Shown one piece after another: positions 33,427 to 41,447 of a DNA stretch of 64,000 bases. The translations under genes were made by a program, and so were the position numbers. The stretch is from the NCBI GenBank assembly GCA_035308765.1, contig DATGGA010000058.1, positions 1 to 64,000 of the forward strand, given 5' to 3'. The stretch's first letter is position 1. Every line of letters starts with the position of its first letter. This DNA is from RBG-16-66-20 sp035308765 (GTDB lineage: Bacteria > Pseudomonadota > Gammaproteobacteria > Burkholderiales > SG8-39). Under the pieces are notes generated by a model. That model saw only the letters and a program-made list of their open reading frames with translations. It was not told the origin of the DNA and searched no databases.

Positions 33427-34913
33427 CAGGCAGCCCGCACGCGCGCCTTCAGTTCCGGATACGGATAGAGCATGTTGAGCGCGATCGACTGGTGGTTCGC
33501 CTGCACGATGCGCACGTGCTCGCGGCGCAGCTCGCGCGCGTGCCGCACGCCGCAGGAGTGGGCGATCATGTCGATCTCGCGGTTCATGCCGTTGCAGTAG
33601 TTCGCCACGCGCAGGTATTTCTCCTCGACCACCAGCGCGCGCTGCAGGCGCCGGTTGTGCGTGGTGACGCCGGTCGGGCAGGTGTTCTGGTGGCAGCGCA
33701 GCGCCTGGATGCAGCCGAGCGAGAACATGAAGCCGCGCGCGGTGTTGATGAAGTCGGCGCCAACCGCGAGCGCCCAGGCGGCGCGCGCAGAGGTGACGAT
33801 CTTGCCCGAGGCGATGACGCGTACGCGCTGCTTGAGACCGGATTCGATGAGCGCGTCCACGACTCGCGGCAGCGCCTCGTCGATGGACAGGCTCATGTGG
33901 TCGGCGAGCGCCTGCGGCGCCGCGCCCGAGCCGCCCTCGCCGCCGTCGATGGCGAGGAAGTCCGGCGCGAACTCCAGGCCCCTGCGATGCACGGCCTCGG
34001 CCAGGTCGTTCATGAAGCGCCAGCCGCCGATGGCGGTCTTGACGCCGACCGGCCGGCCGGTGATGTCGCGGATGTGCGCGATCTTGTCGAGCAGGTCGTT
34101 CATGTTGGAAATGTCGCGGTGCCGGTTCGGGCTGATCGAGTCGCGCCCCTCCGGAATGCCGCGGATCTGCGAGATTTCCGCCGTCACCTTCTTCGCCGGC
34201 AGCACGCCGCCCTTGCCCGGCTTGGCGCCCTGCGACAGCTTGATCTCGAAAGCCTTCACCACCCTGGACAGTTCGATCAGGCGGTCCGAACTGAGGTTAC
34301 CCTGCGCGTCGCGCACGCCGTACTTGGCGGTGCCGATCTGCATGATGATGTCGCCGCCGCCCTCGAGGTGGTACGGCGACAATCCGCCCTCCCCGGTATC
34401 CATCCAGCAGCCCGCCACCGCGGAGCCGCGCGACAGCGAGCGCACCGCCGGCGCCGAGATGGCGCCGAAGCTCATGCCGCTGATGTTGACGATCGAGCGC
34501 CCCTCGAACGGGATTTTGGCGTAGCCCTCGCCCATGAGCAGCGAAGGCGTCGGCAGGCGTTCTTCCTCCAGCACCGGGAATGGATGGTTGACGAATATCA
34601 GGGCGCCGGATTCGTGCAGGTCGTAGGTCGAGCCGAAGCCGATCACGCCGCCCTCGTTCTTGGCCAGGCGGTAGACCCAGCCGCGCGTCGAGCGGTTGAA
34701 CGGCATCTCGTCGCGGTCGCCGGCGAAGAAATACTGCCGGAAGTACTCGCCCAGCTGCTCGAAGAAATAGCGCAGGTGCCCGACGATCGGGTAGTTGCGC
34801 AGCACGCCGTGCTTTTTCTGCGAGATGTCGGAAATGAACAGGAACACCAGGCCGATCAGCAGCCCGAAGCCGATCAGCGTGCCGATGCCGTACGACAGGA
34901 TGCCCATGATCAT
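33426..34913 (-). CDS. FMN-binding glutamate synthase-family protein
   Basis: A 495-residue protein with an N-terminal TM segment (about residues 3-30) and then the TIM-barrel FMN domain of glutamate synthase. Typical pieces are GMSFGAISAPAVRSLSRGS, GEGGLSPYHLEGGGDIIMQI, KLSQGAKPGKGGVLPAKKV, IDGGEGGSGAAPQALADH and CHQNTCPTGVTTHN with the Fe-S cysteines. It lacks the amidotransferase domain, so it is a stand-alone, membrane-anchored relative of unknown acceptor. The ATG at 34913 follows GGGGGAGGG by 7 bp and is preferred to the upstream TTG. Confidence 0.87.
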   Translation of the reverse strand: MIMGILSYGIGTLIGFGLLIGLVFLFISDISQKKHGVLRNYPIVGHLRYFFEQLGEYFRQYFFAGDRDEMPFNRSTRGWVYRLAKNEGGVIGFGSTYDLHESGALIFVNHPFPVLEEERLPTPSLLMGEGYAKIPFEGRSIVNISGMSFGAISAPAVRSLSRGSAVAGCWMDTGEGGLSPYHLEGGGDIIMQIGTAKYGVRDAQGNLSSDRLIELSRVVKAFEIKLSQGAKPGKGGVLPAKKVTAEISQIRGIPEGRDSISPNRHRDISNMNDLLDKIAHIRDITGRPVGVKTAIGGWRFMNDLAEAVHRRGLEFAPDFLAIDGGEGGSGAAPQALADHMSLSIDEALPRVVDALIESGLKQRVRVIASGKIVTSARAAWALAVGADFINTARGFMFSLGCIQALRCHQNTCPTGVTTHNRRLQRALVVEEKYLRVANYCNGMNREIDMIAHSCGVRHARELRREHVRIVQANHQSIALNMLYPYPELKARVRAA

Positions 34914-34961
34914 GGCAAAACCCTCCCCCAATTCGCCAATGATAGGCGAAAAAGGAAAGGC

Positions 34962-35432
34962 TCAGGACTTCAGCTTGCGAACGACGTCGTAGATGTCGAG
35001 GGCGTGGTGGCGCGGATTGACGCCATAGGCGGCATGGCGGATGACGCCCTTCTTGTCGATCACGAAAGTCGAGCGCACCAGGCACTCGCGCCGCACGCCG
35101 TCCATCTCCCTCTCCTGCAGCACGCCGTAGCGGCGGCACACCTCGCCCTCGGGATCGGACAGCAGCCCGATCGACAGGCCGTGCCTGTCGCGGAACGCGG
35201 CGTGCGTCATGCAGTCGTCGCGCGACACGCCGAGGATGACGCAGTTGCAGCGGTCGAACTCGCCTTCGCGGTCCGAGAACTCCGCCGCCTCCAGGGTGCA
35301 GCCGGGCGTGTTGTCGCGCGGGTAGAAATACAGGACGATGTGCTTCTTGCCGAGGAAGGACGACAGCTCCACCGCCTGCATGTCGGCATCCGGCAGCGTG
35401 AATACGGGAGCGTTCTGTCCTGGTTGCAGCAT
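34962..35432 (-). CDS. bcp: PrxQ/BCP-type peroxiredoxin
   Basis: A 156-residue thiol peroxidase. The peroxidatic cysteine is in YPRDNTPGCTLEAAEFSDR (about C46), and the BCP-subgroup pattern continues with FDRCNCVILGVSRDD and VRSTFVIDKKGVIRHA. The resolving cysteine may be C65 or C67 in RCNCV, or C72 onwards in DDCMTH; the usual BCP site five residues after the first (CTLEAAEF) lacks a second Cys. The start at 35432 begins MLQPGQNAPVF, matching the family; the longer frame is rejected. It is divergent from the hydroxylase gene. Confidence 0.9.
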   Translation of the reverse strand: MLQPGQNAPVFTLPDADMQAVELSSFLGKKHIVLYFYPRDNTPGCTLEAAEFSDREGEFDRCNCVILGVSRDDCMTHAAFRDRHGLSIGLLSDPEGEVCRRYGVLQEREMDGVRRECLVRSTFVIDKKGVIRHAAYGVNPRHHALDIYDVVRKLKS

Positions 35433-35492
35433 GGATTCGTCTCCAGAAAATTTTATGCCTGCACCGGCGTTTGACAAGTGCTGTTTGCCATG

Positions 35493-35519
35493 TTGTCGCT
35501 CGCTTGCCACATTTATAAT
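35493..35519 (+). promoter_or_regulatory. candidate promoter of the uL16 hydroxylase gene
   Basis: A perfect TATAAT (35514-35519) with TTGTCG (35493-35498) 15 bp upstream. The predicted transcription start falls at about 35525-35527, on the ATG at 35526, and no Shine-Dalgarno is present. A leaderless mRNA is therefore suggested. Confidence 0.45.
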
Positions 35520-35525
35520 CAATCG

Positions 35526-36635
35526 ATGGAAGAAGCGCTGCTAGGGGGCTTGTCGCCACAGGTTTTTTTGCGCCGTTACTGGCAGAAGCGCCCGCTTCTC
35601 GTGCGCCATGCACTGCCCGGAATGCGCGGCGTGATCGAAAAGCGTGCGCTATTTGCCCTCGCAGCGCGCACTGATATCGAATCCCGTCTGGTGCAACGGC
35701 GCGGAAAGAAGTGGCAGGTCGCGCGCGGACCGTTGTCACAATCCCTGCTGCGCCGCGCTGGCACTCGCAACTGGACACTGCTGGTCAACGGCGTGAATCA
35801 TCACGACGCCTGGGCCGAGCAGTTGCTGCGGTGCTTCGCGTTCGTGCCGCAGGCGCGGCTGGACGACGTAATGGTGAGCTACGCGGCCCCGGGCGGCGGC
35901 GTCGGCCCGCATTTCGACTCCTACGACGTGTTCCTGCTGCAGGCGCAGGGCCGGCGCCGCTGGCGCCTCGCGCGCGCGCGCGATTTCGACCTGGTGCCCG
36001 GTGCTCCGCTCAAGTTGATCGCGCGCTTCCTCGCCGAGCAGGAAGTGGTGCTCGAGCCGGGCGACCTGCTCTACCTGCCGCCCGGCTGGGGCCACGATGG
36101 CGTCGCGCTGGATGCCTGCTGCACCTACTCGATCGGCTTTCGCGCGCCGCGCGGCGCGGAACTGGCGGCTGGATTCCTCGACCACCTGCACGAACGCGGC
36201 CTGCCGGACGCCGTCTACCGCGACCCCGGGCTGCGCCCCGCCGCGCGCGCAGCGCGGATCGGGCCCGAGTTGCTTGCGTTCGCCGAAGCGCAACTCGCGC
36301 GCATCCGCTGGAAGCGCGGCGACGTGGAGGAATTTCTCGGACGCTATCTGAGCGCGCCGAAGGGGAACGTGGTTTTTTCCTCAAACAGGAAATTGAACGG
36401 GAAAATAGAAGACAAAACGGTAAAACTCGATGCAAAGACGCAATTCCTTTATCTGAACTCCCGATTCTTCATCAATGGCGAAGTGCTGCGCACGCGCGCA
36501 TCCCAGCGCAAGGTGCTCGCGGCGCTGGCCGACGAAAGGCGCGCGCCGGGGCGCGCGCTTGCCCGCGCGGGCCTGGGACGTTTAATCTTGGAATGGCATC
36601 GATCCGGGTACCTGTCGCTTGAGCCCAAGCCGTGA
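35526..36635 (+). CDS. roxA: ribosomal protein uL16 arginine 3-hydroxylase (YcfD/RoxA-type cupin)
   Basis: A 369-residue Fe(II)/2-oxoglutarate oxygenase. The JmjC-like fold shows the metal-binding HFDSYDVFLLQAQGRRRW (HxD, about residues 125-142) and the distal His in LPPGWGHDGVA (about 190). The FLRRYWQKRPLLVRHA start is diagnostic. Known relatives hydroxylate an arginine of ribosomal protein uL16. The 36361-36480 stretch is AT-rich compared with the rest (42% GC in each 60-bp line) and encodes SNRKLNGKIEDKTVKLDAKT. The GTG of the next gene overlaps the stop by 4 bp. Confidence 0.9.
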   Translation: MEEALLGGLSPQVFLRRYWQKRPLLVRHALPGMRGVIEKRALFALAARTDIESRLVQRRGKKWQVARGPLSQSLLRRAGTRNWTLLVNGVNHHDAWAEQLLRCFAFVPQARLDDVMVSYAAPGGGVGPHFDSYDVFLLQAQGRRRWRLARARDFDLVPGAPLKLIARFLAEQEVVLEPGDLLYLPPGWGHDGVALDACCTYSIGFRAPRGAELAAGFLDHLHERGLPDAVYRDPGLRPAARAARIGPELLAFAEAQLARIRWKRGDVEEFLGRYLSAPKGNVVFSSNRKLNGKIEDKTVKLDAKTQFLYLNSRFFINGEVLRTRASQRKVLAALADERRAPGRALARAGLGRLILEWHRSGYLSLEPKP

Positions 36636-37129
36636 GTGAAGAAGAGCCCCTGCCGGAGTACCAGCGCTTCGACGGCGAAGGCGAGTTCCAGCAGGCGGTC
36701 GACCGCCTGCTCGAGCAGCCCGGGCGCGAACTGCGGATCTTCGATCCCGACCTGTCGTCGCTGCGCCTGAATTCCCCGGCGCGCATCGCGCAGCTGGAGA
36801 AATTCCTGCGCTTCAGCCGCACGCGCAGGATCTACATCGTGGTGCACCACACGGAAACCCTTGCCCGGCGCAGCCCGCGGATGATGGGACTGCTGAAACT
36901 GTTCACCCATGCGATCCAGATCAACCAGACGCACGAGGAGATCCGAAACTTGCAGGATGCTTTCATGGTGCTGGACGCGCAGCATTACCTGCGCCGCCCG
37001 GTCGCCGATTTCTTCCGCGGCGCGATCGCCCTGAACGACGAGACCGAGGCGCTGGCGATGCGCTCGCGCTTCCAGGAAATCTGGTCCTCCTCCTTCCCCG
37101 GTGTTTCGAGCGCGACGCTAGGTTTGTAG
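36632..37129 (+). CDS. uncharacterised cytosolic protein coupled to roxA
   Basis: A 165-residue protein starting with GTG at 36632, overlapping the roxA stop by 4 bp (GTGA). There is no signal peptide or TM. Visible blocks are FQQAVDRLLEQPGRELRIFD, IYIVVHHTETLARRSPRM, INQTHEEIRNLQDAFMVLD and QHYLRRPVADFFRG. I do not recognise its function. The layout (a recurring strand followed by a late aspartate and H) is vaguely like phospholipase-D-type folds but lacks an HKD motif. Co-translation with roxA hints at a ribosome or acetylation-linked role, which is inference. Confidence 0.78.
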   Translation: MSEEEPLPEYQRFDGEGEFQQAVDRLLEQPGRELRIFDPDLSSLRLNSPARIAQLEKFLRFSRTRRIYIVVHHTETLARRSPRMMGLLKLFTHAIQINQTHEEIRNLQDAFMVLDAQHYLRRPVADFFRGAIALNDETEALAMRSRFQEIWSSSFPGVSSATLGL

Positions 37130-37141
37130 GCCATGCGCTGC

Positions 37142-37147
37142 TATAAT
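37142..37147 (+). promoter_or_regulatory. -10 element for the small lipoprotein gene
   Basis: A perfect TATAAT 62 bp upstream of the lipoprotein ATG. No convincing -35 is visible. The leader would be about 55 nt. Confidence 0.5.
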
Positions 37148-37209
37148 TGGTGCACAGCCGCAATAAGGCTGGCAAAACCCCAATTCAATCGAAACCAAAG
37201 GGAACGACA

Positions 37210-37416
37210 ATGAACAAGGCACTGATCATCGCAGCTGCGGCCGCTATCGCGCTCGCCGCCTGCAGCAAGGAAGAACCAAAACCCGCTCCGGCCCCTGCGC
37301 CTGCTGTTGCACCTGCGCCCGCTCCTGCCGCCGCACCCGCCGCTTCCGCTCCGGCAGAAGCGCCTGCCGCCGCGTCAGCGCCGGCGGAAGCACCGAAGGA
37401 AGAAATGAAGAAGTAA
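37210..37416 (+). CDS. small Ala/Pro-rich lipoprotein
   Basis: A 68-residue protein with a lipoprotein signal (IIAAAAAIALAAC, lipobox LAAC), so it should be anchored in the envelope. The mature part is nearly all Ala, Pro, Glu and Lys (PAPAPAPAVAPAPAPAAAP), with a charged KEEMKK end. It is likely unstructured. The frame upstream of 37210 is rejected because this ATG precedes a normal signal. It is monocistronic: its own -10 lies upstream and a strong hairpin terminator downstream. The function is unknown. Confidence 0.75.
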   Translation: MNKALIIAAAAAIALAACSKEEPKPAPAPAPAVAPAPAPAAAPAASAPAEAPAAASAPAEAPKEEMKK

Positions 37417-37433
37417 TTCCGGCTTCTGCAGGC

Positions 37434-37466
37434 AAAAACGGCGGTCCCGCGAGGGCCGCCGTTTTT
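37434..37466. terminator. bidirectional rho-independent terminator
   Basis: A 13-bp stem with one bulged T: AAAAACGGCGG and CCC pair with GGG and CCGCCGTTTTT around a GCGA loop. It lies between the lipoprotein (+) and the MBL hydrolase (-), with A and T tracts on the two sides, so it can serve both. Confidence 0.88.
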
Positions 37467-37486
37467 CGTTGGGGCTGACGCTCGCG

Positions 37487-38266
37487 TCAGCGCAACTCAC
37501 GCCAGGCGAAGCCCTCTTCCTGGGTGGAGATGCCGATCCAGTCCAGCTTGCAGTCCATCGCGCGGGCAAGTGCCGCACGCGCCAGTTCCGGCTTGTTGTT
37601 GTGGTGGGAGAGGTGCGCCGCGAAGACGTGCTTCAGGCGCGAGCGGTCGAGCGCCGCAAGCAGTTCCTCAGATGCGGCGTTGGAGAGGTGCCCGAACGGT
37701 CCCGAGATCCGCTCCTTGAGCCACTTCGGATAATCCCCCGCCCACAGCATGTCGAAATCGTGGTTGCACTCGAGCACCAGCGCGTCGCAGCCCGACAGCG
37801 TCGCTTCGACGTGCGCGGTGGAGGCGCCGATGTCGGTCAGCACGCCCAGGCGGAACGCGCCGTCCGAGAGCACGAACTGCACCGGCTCCCGCGCGTCGTG
37901 GGGCACGGTGTACGGCCGCACGTGGATGCCATCGATTGCGAACGAATTGCGGCCGTCGATGATGCGGATTTCGACGTCGCCCGGCAGTTTGCCCGATTCC
38001 GCCATCGCGGACTGCGTGCCGTAGGTCAGCCAGACCGGTAGGCGGTGCTGCGCCGCGAACGGATATGCCTGCCCGGCATGATCGTCGTGCTCGTGGGTGA
38101 CGAGGATGCCCGTGATATCGGCGGGGGCCAGGCCGATGCGCGCCAGGCGCCGCTCGGTCTCGCGCGGCGCCAGCCCGCAATCGAGCAGCACGCGGGTGCC
38201 GCCCGCTTCGGCAACCAGGCAATTTCCCTTGGAGCCGCTGCCGATGGAAGCAAAACGCAGCGTCAC
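37487..38266 (-). CDS. metallo-beta-lactamase-fold hydrolase (YycJ/WalJ-like)
   Basis: A 259-residue MBL-fold protein. The zinc motif HxHxDH is VTHEHDDHAGQAYPF (about residues 57-71); further ligands lie in VPHDA (about 121), CNHDFD and HLSHHNNKP. The opening RFASIGSGSKGNCLVAEAGG is typical of YycJ/WalJ-like exonuclease or phosphodiesterase members. The start is GTG at 38266, located in the loop of a hairpin and inside a tandemly duplicated initiation region. It lies downstream of bamC, probably as part of the dapA-bamC operon. Confidence 0.86.
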   Translation of the reverse strand: MTLRFASIGSGSKGNCLVAEAGGTRVLLDCGLAPRETERRLARIGLAPADITGILVTHEHDDHAGQAYPFAAQHRLPVWLTYGTQSAMAESGKLPGDVEIRIIDGRNSFAIDGIHVRPYTVPHDAREPVQFVLSDGAFRLGVLTDIGASTAHVEATLSGCDALVLECNHDFDMLWAGDYPKWLKERISGPFGHLSNAASEELLAALDRSRLKHVFAAHLSHHNNKPELARAALARAMDCKLDWIGISTQEEGFAWRELR

Positions 38267-38310
38267 GCGCTGCGTCCTTGCAAACGCAGCGTCATGTGCT
38301 GCGTCCTTCC
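38253..38310. repeat. 29-bp tandem duplication covering a translation start
   Basis: Units 38253-38281 and 38282-38310 match at 26 of 29 positions. On the minus strand each unit carries AAGGA, a spacer and a start codon (GTG in one, ATG in the other), and each folds into a hairpin (38255-38275, 8-bp stem; 38284-38304, 7-bp stem) with the start codon in the loop. Confidence 0.85.
38263..38295 (-). CDS. 10-codon leader ORF coupled to the MBL hydrolase gene
   Basis: ATG at 38295 opens a 10-codon frame (MTLRLQGRSA) that ends with a TGA overlapping the GTG of the hydrolase (GTGA). A good Shine-Dalgarno (GGAAGGA) precedes it. The first four codons equal those of the hydrolase, since the ORF arose from the 29-bp duplication. 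It may act through translational coupling rather than through its peptide. Expression is untested. Confidence 0.45.
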   Translation of the reverse strand: MTLRLQGRSA

Positions 38311-38320
38311 CGGGGAAGCG

Positions 38321-39454
38321 TCACTTCAGCTGTTCGTACAGCAGCGCGACGATGCGGCGCGTGGTGTCGGTGTTCGCCTGCGCGCCGTCCTTGGTGAGGA
38401 TCTGCACCACGCACTTGCCGGCGAACTGACGGATGTGTATCCGGTAATTCTCGGCTTTCACCGTAGAGTCGCTGGATTTCCAGAACGCGAGCTTGCTGAG
38501 CATGCCCTCGTCGGCCTTCTTCGGCGCGCCGGCGTCGCTGTCCGCGTAGCGCACGAAGTACTGGCCCTTCTGGCGGTCGCGATCCTCCACCGTGAAGCCG
38601 ACGCGGTCGAGCGCGAGTCCTACCCTGCGCCAGGTGCGGTCGAAGGGTTCGAATACTTCCAGCGTCTCGAAGCCGCCGATCCCCGTCTGCACCGCTGCCC
38701 GCGCCGGCGCCGGCTGGGCGGTGGCGACCATCTGCTTCGCTTTCTCCTCCTGCGTGCCGAGGCGCACCATCAGGCGCCGCAGGAACTCGGCCTCGAGATC
38801 CGGGTCGGGCGGCCGCGGCTGCCACATCGAGCTGGAGCCCGACTTGTCCACTTCGATCATGCCGCGGTGGCTGATGTAGACCTCGGTGCCGCCGTTTTCG
38901 TGGCGCTCGAGGCGGGTACGGAATTTGTCGCGCTCGGCGGTCGAGTAGATCTGGTCGATTAGCTTGCCGAGAATGTTGCGGATGAAATCCTGCGGAATCT
39001 TGGCGCGGTTCTCCGCCCAGCCGGTCTCCATCACACCCGCCTCGGGAAGGCTGACCTCGATCAGGAAGCCGTTTTCCTGCCAGAAGTCGCGCACGATCGG
39101 CCAGAGTTTCTCGGGCGATACATCGTTGACCACCAGCCAGCGCTGGCTGCCGGCGCGGTCGATATGCATATTGTCGACCGGGGGCAGCACGGTGTTGTTG
39201 GCGTTGCCCGTCTTCGCCTGCAGCTGGCGCTCCTGCTGGTAGCCGGAAAGCGTGGCGGAACTCTTGCCTGTGTCGGGCACGACGAAGCGGTTGTCGCGCA
39301 CCGGTGTGGTGAGGTCGGGCGGGATCTCCAGCGTCGGCAGCTGCCCGGCCGACTTGTAGTCGACTTTCTTGCCCTCGAGCAGGTCGCTGGCCGTACTGCA
39401 GGCGCCCAGCGAGGCGAGGGCAGCGAGCGCAACTGCCGCGCGCCGCAGGGTCAT
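38321..39454 (-). CDS. bamC: outer-membrane assembly lipoprotein BamC
   Basis: A 377-residue lipoprotein, part of the BAM complex that inserts beta-barrel proteins. The lipobox is LGAC with the cysteine near residue 19. The conserved unstructured N-terminus follows (KVDYKSAGQLPTLEIPPDLT), then helix-grip domains with QRWLVVNDVSPEKLWPIVRD and ETGWAENRAKIPQD. The start ATG overlaps the dapA stop by 4 bp. The dapA-bamC pair is standard for Proteobacteria. Confidence 0.93.
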   Translation of the reverse strand: MTLRRAAVALAALASLGACSTASDLLEGKKVDYKSAGQLPTLEIPPDLTTPVRDNRFVVPDTGKSSATLSGYQQERQLQAKTGNANNTVLPPVDNMHIDRAGSQRWLVVNDVSPEKLWPIVRDFWQENGFLIEVSLPEAGVMETGWAENRAKIPQDFIRNILGKLIDQIYSTAERDKFRTRLERHENGGTEVYISHRGMIEVDKSGSSSMWQPRPPDPDLEAEFLRRLMVRLGTQEEKAKQMVATAQPAPARAAVQTGIGGFETLEVFEPFDRTWRRVGLALDRVGFTVEDRDRQKGQYFVRYADSDAGAPKKADEGMLSKLAFWKSSDSTVKAENYRIHIRQFAGKCVVQILTKDGAQANTDTTRRIVALLYEQLK

Positions 39455-40356
39455 GCGCGCTTTTCGACCATGCGCAGCGGCAAAACGACGCCGGCATCGG
39501 CCAGCGCCTGGCGCACCGTCTCGTGGAACTGCTCGCCCAGCGGCGTCATCGGCAGCCGCAGGCCCGCCTCGATCATGCCCATCTGCGCCAGCGCCCACTT
39601 GACCGGGATCGGGTTCGCCTCGACGAACAGCTTCTGGTGCAGTGGCAGCAGGCGCAGGTTAAGTTCGCGCGATTTCTTCACGTCGCCGACCAGCGCCGCG
39701 GCGCACATCTCGTGCATCAGGCGCGGCGCCACGTTGGCGGTCACCGAGATCACGCCGTGGCCGCCCAGCAGCAGCAGCGGCAGTGCTGCCGCATCCTCGC
39801 CGCTGTAGATGGCGAAATCGCGCGACGCGCGTCGGATCAGGTCGGTACCCCTTTCCATGCTGGCGGTTGCGTCCTTGATGCCGATGATGCCCGGCACTTC
39901 GGCGAGGCGAAGCGTGGTGTCGTTGTGCAGGTCCGCGACCGTGCGGCCCGGCACGTTGTAGAGAATCATCGGCAGGTCGACCGCTTCGGCGATTTTGCGG
40001 AAATGCCGGTAGAGGCCTTCCTGCGTCGGCTTGTTGTAATACGGCACCACCGACAGACTCGCCGTGGCGCCGTTCTTCTTCGCCGATTCGGTGAGCTCGA
40101 TCGCCTCGGCTGTCGAATTGCCGCCCGTACCGGCGATCACCGGGATGCGGCCCCTGGCATGGTCGACCGCCAGCTTGATCAGCGCCTTGTGCTCGTCGAA
40201 ATCCACCGTGGGCGACTCGCCCGTGGTGCCCACGACGACGATGCCGTCGGTGCCCTCGGCGATGTGCCAGTCGATCAGGCCCTTGAAGCGGACAAGGTCG
40301 AGCCTTCCATCCTCCAGCATCGGGGTGACGATCGCGACCAGACTGCCTGTAATCAT
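39451..40356 (-). CDS. dapA: 4-hydroxy-tetrahydrodipicolinate synthase
   Basis: A 301-residue class I aldolase that condenses pyruvate with aspartate semialdehyde, committing to lysine and meso-diaminopimelate. The Schiff-base lysine is in GIIGIKDATAS (about K161) and the catalytic tyrosine in ILYNVPGRT (about Y133). The substrate loop GTTGESPTVDFDEH is intact. The start at 40356 begins MITGSLVAIVTPM, matching the family; the longer frame is rejected. It is the upstream member of dapA-bamC. Confidence 0.96.
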   Translation of the reverse strand: MITGSLVAIVTPMLEDGRLDLVRFKGLIDWHIAEGTDGIVVVGTTGESPTVDFDEHKALIKLAVDHARGRIPVIAGTGGNSTAEAIELTESAKKNGATASLSVVPYYNKPTQEGLYRHFRKIAEAVDLPMILYNVPGRTVADLHNDTTLRLAEVPGIIGIKDATASMERGTDLIRRASRDFAIYSGEDAAALPLLLLGGHGVISVTANVAPRLMHEMCAAALVGDVKKSRELNLRLLPLHQKLFVEANPIPVKWALAQMGMIEAGLRLPMTPLGEQFHETVRQALADAGVVLPLRMVEKRA

Positions 40357-40398
40357 GTGCCCAGCTCCATCCGGAATGACGCCAATCAAATAAGCGCG

Positions 40399-40429
40399 AT
40401 TTTATCCCTTCCGCGCTTGCATGGCACAA
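40399..40429 (-). promoter_or_regulatory. candidate dapA promoter
   Basis: On the minus strand TTGTGC (40429-40424) and TAAAAT (40404-40399) are separated by 19 bp, upstream of the dapA ATG at 40356. The spacing is long, so it is tentative. Confidence 0.3.
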
Positions 40430-40911
40430 AGTCTTTGAATCATTGCGGGTTTTGGGAGGGTCACCGGGCCCTCTTCAAAGCCCTTTTCGCTCAATCCCGC
40501 GAACGCCTCGCGCAACTCCCCGGGCCGCAGCAGGAACTCGGGGTTGGAGGGCTTGCCGAAGCGTTCGTTCCCGAGCATGAACGTTTCATACAGGAGCACG
40601 CCGCCCGGGGCGAGGGCTTCGATCAGCCGGGGAAACAGCGGACGGTGCAGGTAGTTCGTCACCACGATGCCTTCGAATTGCTCCCCCGGCAGCGGCCAGG
40701 GATTGCCGTTCTCCAGATCGGCCCGCACGAAGCGCGCGCCGGGGATCGCCTGTGCGTCGCGGTCCACGGCGACTGCTTTCAGGCCTTTCCCGAGGAAAAA
40801 TTTCGCATGACGGCCGCTGCCGCAGGCCACGTCGAGGACGGTGCCACGGGTAATGAGCGGCGCCCACCGAAGGATCCACGCGGAAGGCTCCGCGATGTCG
40901 TGCGCGCTCAT
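40402..40911 (-). CDS. class I SAM-dependent methyltransferase
   Basis: A 169-residue protein with the SAM-binding motif I VLDVACGSGRHAKFF at about 26-40 and acidic motif II VAVDRDAQAI. The later segment LAPGGVLLYETFMLGNERFG fits small Rossmann methyltransferases of the tellurite-resistance/TehB type. The substrate is unknown. The start at 40911 overlaps the DinB-family gene stop by 4 bp. The larger frame that continues upstream is out-of-frame readthrough of DinB. Confidence 0.87.
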   Translation of the reverse strand: MSAHDIAEPSAWILRWAPLITRGTVLDVACGSGRHAKFFLGKGLKAVAVDRDAQAIPGARFVRADLENGNPWPLPGEQFEGIVVTNYLHRPLFPRLIEALAPGGVLLYETFMLGNERFGKPSNPEFLLRPGELREAFAGLSEKGFEEGPVTLPKPAMIQRLCAMQARKG

Positions 40912-41414
40912 CCCTCGACGTGCGCGTCCCTGAGGTAGACCGGGAGATCGGTGGTCGGCGGACGGATGGATAGTCCGTAGAACATCTCGGCAACGAAACC
41001 GCGGTGATAGGAAGTGTGGTTGGTGATGTGGAGCAGGATCTGGCCGCGGGTCATGGCGCCCTGCCCTCCGCCGACGAACGTGAAGTCGATGGTTTCCGCC
41101 AACGCGGCGTCGGTCAGCGCGTCGCTCCACGCGATGTACCACGCGTCGACCTCCTGCTGAGCGCGCCACAGGTCGGCGAGCGGCGGATGATCCGGCGTGT
41201 TGCGCGCCGCATAGCCGTGCTTGCGGCCCTCCATGTGCGCCTGGAAGATGCGGTCGATGACGTAATTGTGGTTCAGCATGTGGACCATGTTCTTGAACAG
41301 GCTCTTGCGCGGCTTGACGGCCTCGCCCTCGGGCAGCGCGGCGACCGCTTCGAAAATCAGCTTGTTGGCCCAGGCGTTGTAGCGCGCGAGCATGCGGGCA
41401 TCGTTGCGATTCAT
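40908..41414 (-). CDS. DinB-family protein
   Basis: A 168-residue four-helix-bundle protein. The three metal-site histidines are in MVHMLNHNYVIDRIF and LHITNHTSYHRGF, typical of the DinB/YfiT family, some of which are metal- or thiol-dependent transferases. RYNAWANKLIFEAV at the start is diagnostic. The substrate is unknown. It is coupled to the following methyltransferase gene. Confidence 0.88.
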   Translation of the reverse strand: MNRNDARMLARYNAWANKLIFEAVAALPEGEAVKPRKSLFKNMVHMLNHNYVIDRIFQAHMEGRKHGYAARNTPDHPPLADLWRAQQEVDAWYIAWSDALTDAALAETIDFTFVGGGQGAMTRGQILLHITNHTSYHRGFVAEMFYGLSIRPPTTDLPVYLRDAHVEG

Positions 41415-41447
41415 CGGGACGGCGCTGGTTTCAAAATCAGCCCGGGT

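Noticed and set aside
33492..35474. A 660-residue plus-strand frame
   Set aside because: It is antisense to the FMN-binding glutamate-synthase-like gene, and no domain is visible.
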